From: Phycisphaerae bacterium | GTDB lineage: Bacteria > Planctomycetota > Phycisphaerae > UBA1845 | Length of the DNA: 36,523 bases | Direction: 5' to 3' | Assembly: GCA_030429365.1 (NCBI GenBank) | Contig: JAUIEW010000019.1 | Location: forward strand, 1-36,523 | Part shown: in pieces, positions 1 through 8,278 of the stretch | Layout: each line of letters opens with the position of its first letter | How positions within the stretch are numbered: the first letter of the stretch is position 1 | Translations under genes and position numbers: made by a program | Notes under the pieces: model-generated | The model's input: the letters and a program-made list of their open reading frames with translations, nothing else | What the model was told of the DNA's origin: nothing | Databases searched by the model: none

Positions 1-1031
1 TGAGACTCCGCGTAGGCATGTTTTACTTGGCCGAAGATTTCTGCTTCGCCAGTGATTTGGGAGCGAAGGCCAGCCGACACCTCGATCAAGTGCTGGACGT
101 CACCCCGGTTCAGGCGAAAGCCAACCGGCATGGCAAGATCCAAGCCGATGTCGCGCCCACGAAATCTGGAAATACAATTTCCGTTTCGGGCTCTCTCGTC
201 GGTGGGATCAAGGCCCGCCAAGTGCTTATTGGCGCGAAGTTCGTGGAGATCACGCGCATGCCGATCGCACTCCCAATCGACGCCCCGGTTAACGACGCGA
301 TCAAAGCTTTCACGACGCTACCGCCTGGCGGCTTGTCGTTTCTGGATGAGGGCGACTACATGGATCTTCCGGACCTCAATGATCTTGAGGGTGGAATCCT
401 GACGGATACTGAAATCACGCCCGATCTCGAATCGATCCGGGCGGCATTTATCGATGAGGCAATCAAGGCTGCGATCCTCGGCTTGGTGAACGACGATTCA
501 GATGGAGTCATTGTCGGCGCCCCCGACGTCGAAGTCTTCAGCGAGCAACGAACGACGTTCATCCATCGCAACGAGTTCAGCGACTCCACCGATCTTGAGG
601 GGCCATTTGGCGACGCGCTGAACACAACGGACCCGCAGGTCGCAACGATTCAATCGGGGTTCGTGCTCGACTTCACGCCGACCGTGAAGGATGACGGAAC
701 AATCGAATTGAAGATTTATCCGGGATCGCGTGGCATCGTTTTCGCAAGGAGCGAGACAGAGCAAATCGACAACCAGGAGTTCTTCATTGAGATGCCCATA
801 TTTCAACTGTCAACCGTTCAGACGACGGTCTCAGTGCCAGATGGCGGCACTGTGTTGCTTGGTGGCATCAAGAGATTGTCAGAAGCAACCAACGAACGGG
901 GCGTACCCGTGCTCTCGAAGGTCCCGTACATCAACCGCCTGTTCAAGAACAATGCAACAATCAGAGATTCCCAATCCCTCATGCTCATGGTGACGCCGCG
1001 CATCATCATTCAGGAAGAAGAGGCACGGTAG
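1..1031 (+). CDS. Secretin (type II/III secretion or type IV pilus superfamily), C-terminal part; 5' end outside window
   Basis: The reading frame is open to the left edge (codons start at base 3, no stop before the ATG at 18), so this is probably the C-terminal part of a longer gene. Numbering from the ATG at 18, residues 73-82 (VLIGAKFVEI) resemble the strand that opens the secretin domain. Later come FTPTVKDDGTIELKI, VPDGGTVLLGGI (273-284), VPVLSKVPYINRLFKN (296-311) and LMLMVTPRIII, which are the hallmarks of the outer-membrane pore domain. Secretins form multimeric outer-membrane channels for type II secretion, type IV pili or type III secretion; which system cannot be told here. Between the first strand and the core there is an acidic insert of about 120 residues. 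A PilZ gene lies next to it on the other strand. Confidence 0.9.
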   Translation, partial: RLRVGMFYLAEDFCFASDLGAKASRHLDQVLDVTPVQAKANRHGKIQADVAPTKSGNTISVSGSLVGGIKARQVLIGAKFVEITRMPIALPIDAPVNDAIKAFTTLPPGGLSFLDEGDYMDLPDLNDLEGGILTDTEITPDLESIRAAFIDEAIKAAILGLVNDDSDGVIVGAPDVEVFSEQRTTFIHRNEFSDSTDLEGPFGDALNTTDPQVATIQSGFVLDFTPTVKDDGTIELKIYPGSRGIVFARSETEQIDNQEFFIEMPIFQLSTVQTTVSVPDGGTVLLGGIKRLSEATNERGVPVLSKVPYINRLFKNNATIRDSQSLMLMVTPRIIIQEEEAR

Positions 1032-1109
1032 GTGCGCCACCTTCGTGCGCGCACTGGTTCTCCGGTAAGATCGATCGTGAATCGGTGCTTGGTCCAGTTC
1101 GACCGGTTG

Positions 1110-1451
1110 CTAGAACACGAAGTCAAGCTGCAGACCGACAGCATTCTTCCCGATCGACTGCGTGCAATGGGCGACGCGACAGGGAACCCACGGATCGCGA
1201 CTGTCCCGCCTGATCATGACAGTGCTGTGCTCCTTCAATCGCGTGCGCGTGGTGATGCCAATTCCTCCGGTGCCGATGTCGCGACAGTTCACGTACACCG
1301 TCTCACCGTCCACGAGCAGTTCCATTTGCTGGAACCATGCGAAACGCTTGTTGGATCGTTTGGCGTCATAAACATCGGCTTGCCCGATGATGGCGGCTTC
1401 CTTGATCCATTCGGCAACAATAGACTTGGGGTCGACTGACTGGGTGGCCAT
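1110..1451 (-). CDS. PilZ-domain protein (probable c-di-GMP sensor)
   Basis: This is a 113-residue protein. The start was set at the internal ATG at 1451 because GGAG lies 7 bases upstream; a longer frame to 1562 adds an arginine/serine-rich stretch unlike a protein N-terminus. PilZ domains bind cyclic di-GMP through RxxxR and (D/N)xSxxG. Here RSNKR is at 32-36 and DIGTGG at 58-63, with Gly in place of the usual Ser, followed by the strand pattern ending GLQLDFVF. The size equals a lone PilZ domain, so it probably acts by binding a partner. It converges on the secretin gene, and c-di-GMP control of pili or secretion is a reasonable but unproven link. Ligand binding should be tested because of the Ser to Gly change. 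Confidence 0.8.
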   Translation of the reverse strand: MATQSVDPKSIVAEWIKEAAIIGQADVYDAKRSNKRFAWFQQMELLVDGETVYVNCRDIGTGGIGITTRTRLKEHSTVMIRRDSRDPWVPCRVAHCTQSIGKNAVGLQLDFVF

Positions 1452-1729
1452 GCTTACTCCTGTCGAAAACTTACGACGTGTGCTTCTTGTGCTACGCGAC
1501 CGGCCCGGCGACTGTCGTTCGTCGACAATGGACATCGAACAAGCTGATGCCGCCCACACCACTATTCAATATCCATCGTGAGAATGGGCGTAACGGTTGA
1601 ATAAATGCGTCTAATTCCCCAATTCCAGTTTCCCCATGCGGTTCTCGGGCACGGGAATGCGAGCCGGATGGCCATTTCGATCACGCCTCGTGTCAATTGA
1701 GACATGACGATGCCGGCTGCAATTTCGAT

Positions 1730-2623
1730 CTACTTGAGGATTGAAGTGAGCGCGCTGTCGATTTTGGGCTGATCAAACTCAAACCCGGAGCGCACCAGTT
1801 TCTCGGGCACCACACGAATGCTCGAAAGCAGCAGCGCGTCGGCCATCTCGCCAAACGCCAGTCGTGCGGCAAACGCCGGCATCGGAAAAATGGTCGGCCG
1901 CCCAAGTGCACGTCCCAGCGCCTTGGTAAACGTGCGATTCGTGACCGGCTCAGGTGAGACTGCGTTTACCGGACCAACCATTGATTCGGTTTTGATTGCA
2001 TAAACGATGGAGCGAACCACATCGTTGAGGGTGATCCAACTCATGAATTGCTTGCCATTTCCAATGACGCCCCCCGCGCCCAACTTGAACGGCGTCAACA
2101 TCTTGGCGAGCGCCCCGCCTTCGCGTCCCAGCACGACGCCGATGCGCAGATGAACCACGCGGATGCCGGCATCACGGGCGGGTTGAGCTGCCGCCTCCCA
2201 TTCGCGACACACCGTCGGAAGAAACCCCTCGCCATTGGCGCTGTCTTCGTTTAGCTCGGCATCGCCCGAATCACCGTAGTACCCGACCGCCGACGCGCAC
2301 ACGATCACCGAAGGCTTGTGCTCCAAGTTGGCCAGCGCTTCGCAAAGCAGTCGCGTCCCGTTCACCCGGCTGTCACGAATTGAACGTTTAAGCTTATCGG
2401 TCCATCGACCCGCCGCGATGTTCTCACCGGCCAGGTGGACGACGGCGTCCCAAGGCCCTCCTCGCGATAGATCAATGAGTCCGCCGGCAGGGTCCCAAAT
2501 GGGCTCGGTGGTCTGAGTTGATTTGCCGCGACGCAGCGGTGTCACGTTGTGACCTTCGGCGCCCAGTTGATTGGTCAATTCGGCACCGACCATTCCGCTG
2601 GCGCCTGAGACGAGTACGTTCAT
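1730..2623 (-). CDS. TIGR01777-family NAD(P)-dependent epimerase (YfcH/SDR39U1-like)
   Basis: This 297-residue protein starts at the ATG at 2623, which has AGGAG about 7 bases upstream. The Rossmann nucleotide loop GASGMVG is at residues 7-13. VHLAGENIAAGRW and the SAVGYYGDSG signature are typical of the TIGR01777 branch of extended SDRs, as is a C-terminal DUF1731-like segment (FAARLAFGEMADALLLSSIRV region). The physiological substrate of this family is not firmly known. Length is normal for the family. It is transcribed away from the small gene at 2863, so the 240 bp between them should hold both promoters. Confidence 0.9.
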   Translation of the reverse strand: MNVLVSGASGMVGAELTNQLGAEGHNVTPLRRGKSTQTTEPIWDPAGGLIDLSRGGPWDAVVHLAGENIAAGRWTDKLKRSIRDSRVNGTRLLCEALANLEHKPSVIVCASAVGYYGDSGDAELNEDSANGEGFLPTVCREWEAAAQPARDAGIRVVHLRIGVVLGREGGALAKMLTPFKLGAGGVIGNGKQFMSWITLNDVVRSIVYAIKTESMVGPVNAVSPEPVTNRTFTKALGRALGRPTIFPMPAFAARLAFGEMADALLLSSIRVVPEKLVRSGFEFDQPKIDSALTSILK

Positions 2624-2862
2624 GCTGCTACTCCTGATGCTGCAATCGAATCGCATCTGCAATCTTGCGCGTTATCGGGCTGACGAATGCAGGCGATGAA
2701 TTCGCTACCGGAAATTCCCAATTGGCTCGTTGCTCGGATCGTATTGTAAGCTTGAACAAAATCCACCAGAAAGCCAACGGGCAGGTGCAAGCTTGATCTG
2801 ACAATCCACCATGCACCGTTTTTCATCATTTTCAACATCATCGATTGTTTCGGAGCCATGCC

Positions 2863-3165
2863 ATGCAAGAATCCGATGTTCAGCAGCGACAGCAGTCGTC
2901 CGGTTATTTTGAGACAAGTTCGGGTGAACTACCCGTTGCAAAAATGACCAAGCGCGACTGGATTGCGGCGATGTGTTTGCAGGGAATCCTCGCAAATAAG
3001 AACACCACCAAGACCACCATGTGGTCAACGGCGCAAAGCGCCGTCATGTATGCCGACCAGTTGCTTGCTGCCTTGGACTCGGAGTTACCCGCGGGTGTAC
3101 CAATGGTTCAGCCGCCTGCATTCGCGGGTTTGAGTGTACCGGTTGTTGCCAGAACTTCAGATTGA
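2863..3165 (+). CDS. Small hypothetical protein (TKRDWIAAMCLQGILAN type)
   Basis: This is a 100-residue soluble protein. The ATG at 2863 is preceded by GGAG at a 7-base spacing, which decides the start over an in-frame TTG at 2845. The middle (TKRDWIAAMCLQGILANKN, then AVMYADQLLAALDSEL) resembles small proteins of unknown function found in phages and bacterial chromosomes that carry a (T/S)xRDxFAAxxLQGLLA helix followed by a YAxxxADxLLxxL helix. That resemblance is from memory and gives no function. The flanking low-complexity ends (QQRQQSS; a proline-rich C-terminus) are probably disordered. Confidence 0.6.
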   Translation: MQESDVQQRQQSSGYFETSSGELPVAKMTKRDWIAAMCLQGILANKNTTKTTMWSTAQSAVMYADQLLAALDSELPAGVPMVQPPAFAGLSVPVVARTSD

Positions 3166-3202
3166 CCCAGAACTTCGGATTAACGTCACGGGTAAAAGCC
3201 AA

Positions 3203-3235
3203 AGGACCGAACCCACGCGCAGTCGGTTCGGTCCT
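3203..3235 (-). terminator. Probable terminator of the 3317-4021 gene
   Basis: A perfect 11-bp inverted repeat (AGGACCGAACC / GGTTCGGTCCT) encloses an 11-base loop. On the minus strand it is followed by TTGGCTTTT, which suits termination of the leftward gene ending at 3317. On the plus strand no T-run follows, so termination of the rightward gene ending at 3165 would be weaker. Confidence 0.7.
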
Positions 3236-3316
3236 GGACTCGTATTTGACGTTCTTCGAACTCGCAAGACAGCTTTTGACCGCGCTTTGCGCTTGTCCGA
3301 TTCGCGATGCGCAGGA

Positions 3317-4021
3317 TTACGTGTGCACGGCGATGTTGTTGCCCTGCTGGGCATGCCCGCCTGTCGACTGGGAGTAGTTGTGCTCAACAATTTTCATGTC
3401 GCGCACACACGCATTTGAGTCGGGATCGGGCACCCCGGTCTGGCGAAGCAACGTCGTCACTTCGGCAATACCGCGCTGGATGGTCTCAAGCGCATCTTGC
3501 TGATTGCCCATCGTGAACCGCCGATTGCTCTGGGCAATCCACTTTTGTGCGGTCAGGATCGGCACAACTTCCTGACGGGCTGCAGACAACTGCTGCGATG
3601 GATGCCGATGACGGGCGAATGCAATGATCGCCAGACAGTGTTGCGCGTCTTCGCTGGCCGTCCGGTAAAGAATCGATGCCGATTCCGTATCGCCGCGCGA
3701 CGCCGCCTCCACAGCCCCAAGGGCAGCGGCTTTTCGACGCTGCTGGAATTGCGTAAATTCCCGGTCCAATTCCATCCATTCCTGCGGTGAAATCGGATTG
3801 CCATTGGGCACGTCCGAATCGGTGTCGAACCTCGACGAAAGATACTGCAGCGAAGAATCCCGACCACCAGGACGCACGCCATCGGGTCGGCCCACCAGCA
3901 TCACCTGTACAACAGACAGCGATTCCTGGTATTGCAGCATCGAGCGACCATCGTTGGTGCGGAACAAGCGAACACGATTGCGGCTCGTTGTTGGTTGGAC
4001 ATTTGTTTGTTCGTGCAGCAT
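3317..4021 (-). CDS. Hypothetical protein, helical, cytoplasmic
   Basis: This is a 234-residue protein that I do not recognise. It has no signal peptide or membrane helix. The N-terminal third (about 15-70) is polar. Residues about 85-205 are alanine/glutamine-rich and predicted helical (EFTQFQQRRKAAALGAVEAA, then HRHPSQQLSAARQEVVPILTAQKW and QQDALETIQRGIAEV), like a coiled or TPR-like bundle. The ATG at 4021 has GAGGG about 10 bases upstream; an internal Met (MLQYQESL) is an alternative start. Codon use resembles neighbouring genes. A strong hairpin terminator lies 80 bp past the stop, which supports a real transcription unit. The function is unknown. Confidence 0.6.
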   Translation of the reverse strand: MLHEQTNVQPTTSRNRVRLFRTNDGRSMLQYQESLSVVQVMLVGRPDGVRPGGRDSSLQYLSSRFDTDSDVPNGNPISPQEWMELDREFTQFQQRRKAAALGAVEAASRGDTESASILYRTASEDAQHCLAIIAFARHRHPSQQLSAARQEVVPILTAQKWIAQSNRRFTMGNQQDALETIQRGIAEVTTLLRQTGVPDPDSNACVRDMKIVEHNYSQSTGGHAQQGNNIAVHT

Positions 4022-4312
4022 CTCTGTTTACCCTCACCGAAGCGCGAAACTTAGCGCCGAAAACATTCGTTACTGTCTGTCTATCGGGCACTTTGACGCC
4101 TCTGTTTACGCTGCGCACGCGCAAAAAGTGACTTTGATCTCGATTGACACCGAAATAGCTGCACATTCCGACGTACTTTTCGAGAGTAACAACAAGCAAA
4201 TGACGCCGCGCAAACAACCAATTGCGCCGTATTCTCGGTGATGGGAGGCAGTTTTATCGGCGGTGGAAAACCTGATTGAACTGATCGGTGAAGGCGGGGG
4301 CAGGGTAAGTCC

Positions 4313-4353
4313 AAAAAAAACCGGCCAGCAATCCGTGATTGGCTGACCGGTTT
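4313..4353 (-). terminator. Rho-independent terminator of rpmI-rplT
   Basis: On the minus strand AAACCGGTCAGCCAATC pairs with GATTGCTGGCCGGTTT (one G-T pair, one bulged C) around an ACG loop and runs straight into eight T residues. It lies about 55 bp after the rplT stop. The rest of the gene-free stretch 4022-4408 holds the presumed promoter of the leftward gene at 4021; I see nothing else definite there. Confidence 0.92.
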
Positions 4354-4408
4354 GATTCTCTAAATTTCCAGCACTTTGGCTGATTCTTGAACAGGCGCTG
4401 CAATTTTC

Positions 4409-4777
4409 TTAGGCGGCGATTTTTGCAGCGTGTTCCTTGGCGATTTCGACAAGCTTGTCGAAGGCGGCAGGATCATCGATGGCCAACTCGCTGAGCATCT
4501 TGCGATTGACGATCACCTTCGCCTCGGCGAGACCAAACATGAATCGGCTGTACGCGATGTCGCGCATCTTGCATGCAGCCGAAATGCGCGTGATCCACAG
4601 TGAGCGGAATTCGCGCTTGCGACGCTTGCGGTCACGATACGCCGAAACACCGGCACGCGTGACGGCCGTCACTGCGGTGCGGAAAAGCTTGCTGCGTCCA
4701 CCGCGATAACCGCGGGCTGCACGAAGTACTCTGTGTTTTCTGCGATGGCGGGCAGCGCCGCTTCTTGCTCTAGGCAT
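4409..4777 (-). CDS. rplT: 50S ribosomal protein L20
   Basis: This is a 122-residue basic protein of normal length. It has the L20 N-terminus (MPRARSGAARHRRKHRVLRAARGY), the central FRTAVTAVTRAGVSAYRDRKRRKR-type helix, the LWITRISAACK segment and the C-terminal NRKMLSELAIDDPAAF. L20 binds 23S rRNA early in 50S assembly and in several bacteria represses its own operon. AGGTG lies 5 bases before the ATG. It follows rpmI by about 110 bp and ends in a strong terminator. The usual infC partner is not upstream in this window. Confidence 0.98.
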   Translation of the reverse strand: MPRARSGAARHRRKHRVLRAARGYRGGRSKLFRTAVTAVTRAGVSAYRDRKRRKREFRSLWITRISAACKMRDIAYSRFMFGLAEAKVIVNRKMLSELAIDDPAAFDKLVEIAKEHAAKIAA

Positions 4778-4840
4778 GGTTCACCTATTCTCCAACAACC
4801 GGACCCACAAGGATCCAAATCTCTTAATATGCTGACCAAG

Positions 4841-4870
4841 ACCGGCCATGATCTCCGTGGAGAAACCGGT
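4841..4870 (-). other. Stem-loop in the rpmI-rplT intergenic mRNA
   Basis: In the 109 bp between rpmI and rplT, ACCGG at 4841-4845 pairs with CCGGT at 4866-4870. Inside it TCTC pairs with GAGA around a short loop. It lies in the transcribed leader of rplT. L20 autoregulation through leader RNA is known in other bacteria; whether this hairpin takes part is only a guess. Confidence 0.35.
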
Positions 4871-4886
4871 TTGATCGGCGATGGTT

Positions 4887-5081
4887 CTACTTGATCAGGT
4901 CGATCACCCGCTTGACGTCACCTTTGGCCAGGTACGCCGGCTTGTGCAGTTTGCGCTTGCGATCGCCCGATTTTGAGCTCATCAGGTGGCCACCAAACGA
5001 ACGGCGGTAACGAACTTTGCCCGACGCAGTCACTTTAAGCCGCTTGCGAGCACCCTTATGCGACTTCATCTTGTTGCGCAT
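4887..5081 (-). CDS. rpmI: 50S ribosomal protein L35
   Basis: This is a 64-residue protein of normal size. It begins MRNKMKSHKGARKR, continues VTASGKVRYRRSFGGHL with a basic middle (KSGDRKRKLHKPAYL) and ends GDVKRVIDLIK, as expected for L35 of the large ribosomal subunit. The ATG at 5081 was chosen because GGAGG lies 7 bases upstream; the longer frame from 5111 adds a non-conserved decapeptide. It forms an operon with rplT. Bases 5082-5293 upstream should contain the promoter. Confidence 0.97.
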   Translation of the reverse strand: MRNKMKSHKGARKRLKVTASGKVRYRRSFGGHLMSSKSGDRKRKLHKPAYLAKGDVKRVIDLIK

Positions 5082-5293
5082 CGGTACGCCTCCACAGACT
5101 GAAAAACCCATATTCGCTCTGAAACATTCGAGCCGGGCATTCTAACAACTGAAAAACGCACAGCAACCCCAGCAGAAGCCTGCAATGTCGAGCCAATGAC
5201 CGCCTGGGAGCCTGTGAATAAACCTGGAGCGGAATGATGCCCGGAGCCCGATTCCGCTGCCATGGGGCCGATTTGTTGCGTTAACGCAATGTA

Positions 5294-5836
5294 TCAGCCG
5301 TTTTCAGCCGGGCCAGCCAGCAGCTGTTGACGGCGTTTCTGGGCGGCTTGCGCCTCTGGGACACTCAGCCAGACGGCCTCGACCTTCCCGGAATCGTACA
5401 TCACGCAGGCATAACCATCCTGCCCGGGCAGAATCAGACCTCTCCGGGGTCCCGCGATCAGCAGGAACGGTTGTTCCGCCAGTTCAAGGCGGCTTACTTC
5501 AGCCGGTTGAGGATATGGCACGAAAGGACTGGCTTGCTCTAATTCTTGCCCGGCGGGCAACTTCTGCGGCAAGAACTTTCGTTCGTCGAGGATCTTTTGC
5601 AGACTGCCCTGGATCTCGCGGGCCCATCGCATGCCGGCCTCACGATTCTGCACGTCCCGCTGGCGCACGACGATGAGACAAAATACGACGGCAGACACGA
5701 ACAGGAATACCAGCGTCATCCGAAGGTTGCGGCCAATTCGCCGTGGCTGGCGTGGTTGATCGTTGTGCGCAAGCGGCGACGCCGTTGACGCTGCATCGGA
5801 TTGCGGCCCATCGCGATGATCTGAATTCGCCGTCAT
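5294..5836 (-). CDS. Hypothetical single-pass membrane protein
   Basis: This is a 180-residue protein that I do not recognise. A polar N-terminus (about 1-38) is followed by one hydrophobic helix (TLVFLFVSAVVFCLIVV, about 41-57). Then comes a helical stretch (QNREAGMRWAREIQGSLQKIL), a proline-rich linker and a globular segment LLIAGPRRGLILPGQDGYACVMYDSGKVEAVWL. The C-terminal domain would lie outside the cytoplasm if the N-terminus is inside. The ribosome site is weak (GGGGTAAATGGCGAC before the ATG). It is upstream of rpmI in the same direction, about 210 bp away. Confidence 0.6.
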   Translation of the reverse strand: MTANSDHRDGPQSDAASTASPLAHNDQPRQPRRIGRNLRMTLVFLFVSAVVFCLIVVRQRDVQNREAGMRWAREIQGSLQKILDERKFLPQKLPAGQELEQASPFVPYPQPAEVSRLELAEQPFLLIAGPRRGLILPGQDGYACVMYDSGKVEAVWLSVPEAQAAQKRRQQLLAGPAENG

Positions 5837-6074
5837 GTCGCCATTTACCCCGGTAAGATCACTCCCCGTAGCGCGTGAACGCTGCGGCCATGCACCAACT
5901 TAGTCAGTTCACCGATGGCGAGATGGCAAGAACTGTGATGCATGTTCGCAAGAATGCCCCATATCCCCCAACCTGAAACCGGGAATCTTGCGATTGCTTA
6001 AGAAGATACTGCGCTGGCAGAACTTAACTGAAGACCATGGACCAACGTCCGATCCCCAAGAAAATCAGTCTATC

Positions 6075-6096
6075 AGACCGAGAGACCTGTCGGTCT
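6075..6096 (-). terminator. Weak hairpin at the end of the FHA gene
   Basis: AGACCG (6075-6080) and CGGTCT (6091-6096) can pair around a 10-base loop that overlaps the stop codon of the FHA gene. On the minus strand GATAGACTGATTTTCTT follows, a poor T-run. A terminator role is possible but weakly supported. Confidence 0.35.
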
Positions 6097-6586
6097 AGAG
6101 ATCGTCGTCGTCAAATGGATCGATCGCCGTTTGATCAGCACTGGACGCCAAGGCCTCCAAGGCGCTGATCGGATCGAGTTCGTCCTCGATCGCCGCCTCG
6201 CCGGGCAGCGGTTCCATCGCGGGTTCAGATGAACCACCCGAAGCGTCATGTCGCTTCAGCTTGGTCTTGACCGGTCTGAGTTCGGTCGGCTCGCCATCGA
6301 TCTGTAGCGTAAACACAACCGGCCCAATCACGACATGATCACCGGCGTTTAGTGCCGATTGCTTAACCCGTTTGTTGTTGACGAAAGTACCGTTTGAACT
6401 GCCCAGATCTTTGACGGTGACTTCCTCGTCTTCGATTTTGAATTCTGCATGACGGCGCGACACCTCCGTCACCGGGATGCGAATGTCGCAATCGTTCTTG
6501 CGCCCGACGCAGGTGGTTTCCGGGTTTAGTGGAAAGTCGCGCCGTTCGCCGTTGGAACGAAACATGACCAGTTTGGCGTCGATCAT
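6095..6586 (-). CDS. FHA-domain protein (phosphothreonine-binding)
   Basis: This is a 163-residue protein. Residues about 1-97 form a complete forkhead-associated domain: VGRKNDCDIRIP (27-38), SRRHAEF (43-49) and the SSNGTFVNNKRV core (63-74). The conserved Gly28, Arg29, Ser43, Arg44, His46 and Asn65 are present. FHA domains bind phosphothreonine peptides and so link to Ser/Thr kinases. The C-terminal 65 residues are acidic and low-complexity (ending DPFDDDDL) and probably disordered. GAGG is 7 bases before the ATG. No Ser/Thr kinase or phosphatase is next to it, so the partner must be elsewhere. Confidence 0.93.
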   Translation of the reverse strand: MIDAKLVMFRSNGERRDFPLNPETTCVGRKNDCDIRIPVTEVSRRHAEFKIEDEEVTVKDLGSSNGTFVNNKRVKQSALNAGDHVVIGPVVFTLQIDGEPTELRPVKTKLKRHDASGGSSEPAMEPLPGEAAIEDELDPISALEALASSADQTAIDPFDDDDL

Positions 6587-6875
6587 GTGGGGTCCTCGAT
6601 ATTATCCTGTTATCAGAGACGACCTACTCTGGTTGCTCTGGGCGGTATCAGTTGCCGGGCTGCCGCGTCCAATGGGCTCCAGCACGCCCAAACAGATGAC
6701 ACACATCGTTGCGCCATCGACTCGCGAAACCAGACCGTTGAAACATCGGCTTCGGAAACCTAGCCCTTGACCCTTCAAATCGACTATAACCCATTGCAGC
6801 GCAAGGTGCAATCGACTTCACAGGCCGCCGGATTTCGACATCCCGGACGCAAGGCCACAGGCGAATTGGACGCGG

Positions 6876-8090
6876 ATGAACAGATCGATTTCAGAAGATA
6901 GTCTGGGCCTTTATCTGCATTGGCCCTTCTGCGAATCCAAGTGTGGATATTGCGACTTCTATTCAGTGCCGCTGAAAGGTCGCGACGTCGAACCGCTACT
7001 AAAGGCCTTCGCCACAGACCTTCAGCTTCGGATCGCGGAATGTGATACCTCCATCGACACGATTTTCTGGGGTGGCGGAACGCCAACAACGCTCGACCAC
7101 GAGAATCTCGCCGCCGCCCTGGGCTGCATTCGCGATGCGACCCGCGATCACGACATCTGCGAGTTTACGATCGAAGCCAACCCCGCCACCGTCGACGACG
7201 CGAAAGCCCGTGTGCTCGTCGAACATGGCGTCACGCGACTGTCACTCGGCGCGCAATCGTTTCATCAAAACGAACTCGACGCTCTCGAACGCCTTCACGT
7301 GCCCAGCGACGTTCCCGAAGCCATTCGCATCATTCGCAGCGCCGGCATTACCAACTACAACATCGATCTGATCTTCGGCGTCGGCGGTCAAACCTTGGAC
7401 AGTTGGAAAGAATCGCTCGCCCGCGCCGTCGATCTCGATCCGCCCCACCTGGCCTGTTATGGTCTCACCTACGAACATGGCACGTCGTTGACCAAACAAC
7501 TCAAGCTCGGAGCCATTCAAGCCTGCGACGAACAACTGGAAGCCGACATGTTCCTCGCTTGCAAAGACTTTCTCGAAAGCTGCGGTTACGAACATTACGA
7601 ACTGTCCAACTACGCCAAGCCCGGACACCAATGCCTGCACAATCTGATCTATTGGAGAAACGGTTCGTACCAAGCCGTCGGACCGTCAGCCGCAGGATGC
7701 CTTCGCGATGTTCGATTCAAGAATGTCTGCGACGTGAACGAATACATCCGATCGATCAACGAACACGGTCACGCGATCGCCGAGCGCGAGACAATCTCCA
7801 ACACCGAACGCGCCCTCGAATTCCTGATGATGCGCATGCGACTTGTTGACGGGTTGGATCTGGGCGCGTTTCAAACAGGAACGGGCATCAACCTGTTGAA
7901 GAATTGCCGCGATTGCGTCGCGCGTCTGACCCAAGCCGGTCTGATCGAATGCGACGCCGCCAAACTGCGCATGACGCGCCGGGGGCTGTTGATGGCCGAC
8001 ACGGTCATCCGCGAACTGGCGTCGGAATTGGACCCGCCGTCGGGTATGTCGCTCAACGTGATTACCAGCCGTCCCAGCACCGAATCTTGA
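6876..8090 (+). CDS. hemW: Radical SAM protein HemW (heme chaperone; formerly HemN-like oxidase)
   Basis: This is a 404-residue protein of typical length. The radical-SAM cluster motif is C19xxxC23xxC26 (FCESKCGYCDFYS), followed by IFWGGGTPTTL (63-73), IEANPATV, GVTRLSLGAQSF and the INYNIDLIFGVGGQT-like segment. The C-terminal HemW region carries a winged-helix-like LTQAGLIECDAAKLRMTRRGLLMAD. The HemW branch rather than HemN is indicated by the CDFYS context. Known members bind heme and insert it into target proteins rather than oxidise coproporphyrinogen. The start has only a poor ribosome site (GGACGCGG). It is divergent from the FHA gene. Confidence 0.93.
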   Translation: MNRSISEDSLGLYLHWPFCESKCGYCDFYSVPLKGRDVEPLLKAFATDLQLRIAECDTSIDTIFWGGGTPTTLDHENLAAALGCIRDATRDHDICEFTIEANPATVDDAKARVLVEHGVTRLSLGAQSFHQNELDALERLHVPSDVPEAIRIIRSAGITNYNIDLIFGVGGQTLDSWKESLARAVDLDPPHLACYGLTYEHGTSLTKQLKLGAIQACDEQLEADMFLACKDFLESCGYEHYELSNYAKPGHQCLHNLIYWRNGSYQAVGPSAAGCLRDVRFKNVCDVNEYIRSINEHGHAIAERETISNTERALEFLMMRMRLVDGLDLGAFQTGTGINLLKNCRDCVARLTQAGLIECDAAKLRMTRRGLLMADTVIRELASELDPPSGMSLNVITSRPSTES

Positions 8091-8278
8091 ACCGCGACCG
8101 AATCTGCGGCGTAATTGTCATTGGAAGATGTGCAATCTAAAATGTCGACTTTGCGGGAGCGATCGCCATTTGGATTACCGCGACAACCCAAAGATTTACT
8201 CGGATTGATTTGCTGTTCACGTATCATTCGTTGATACGGCGGCTTCAGTCGATTGCGAAACGGAGTTAAACGTTCGTC

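Noticed and set aside
1032-1054. GTGCGC/GCGCAC hairpin after the secretin stop
   Set aside because: Only 6 bp, no T-run; too weak to call a terminator or repeat.
1032-1439. Plus-strand frame directly after the secretin stop
   Set aside because: It is antisense to the PilZ gene and lacks a start codon context; the PilZ motifs decide the strand.
2620-2826. Small leftward ORF (starting MKNGAWWIVRSS) whose stop overlaps the epimerase start as ATGA
   Set aside because: The overlap hints at coupling, but there is no ribosome site and no recognisable family, and it fills a divergent promoter region.
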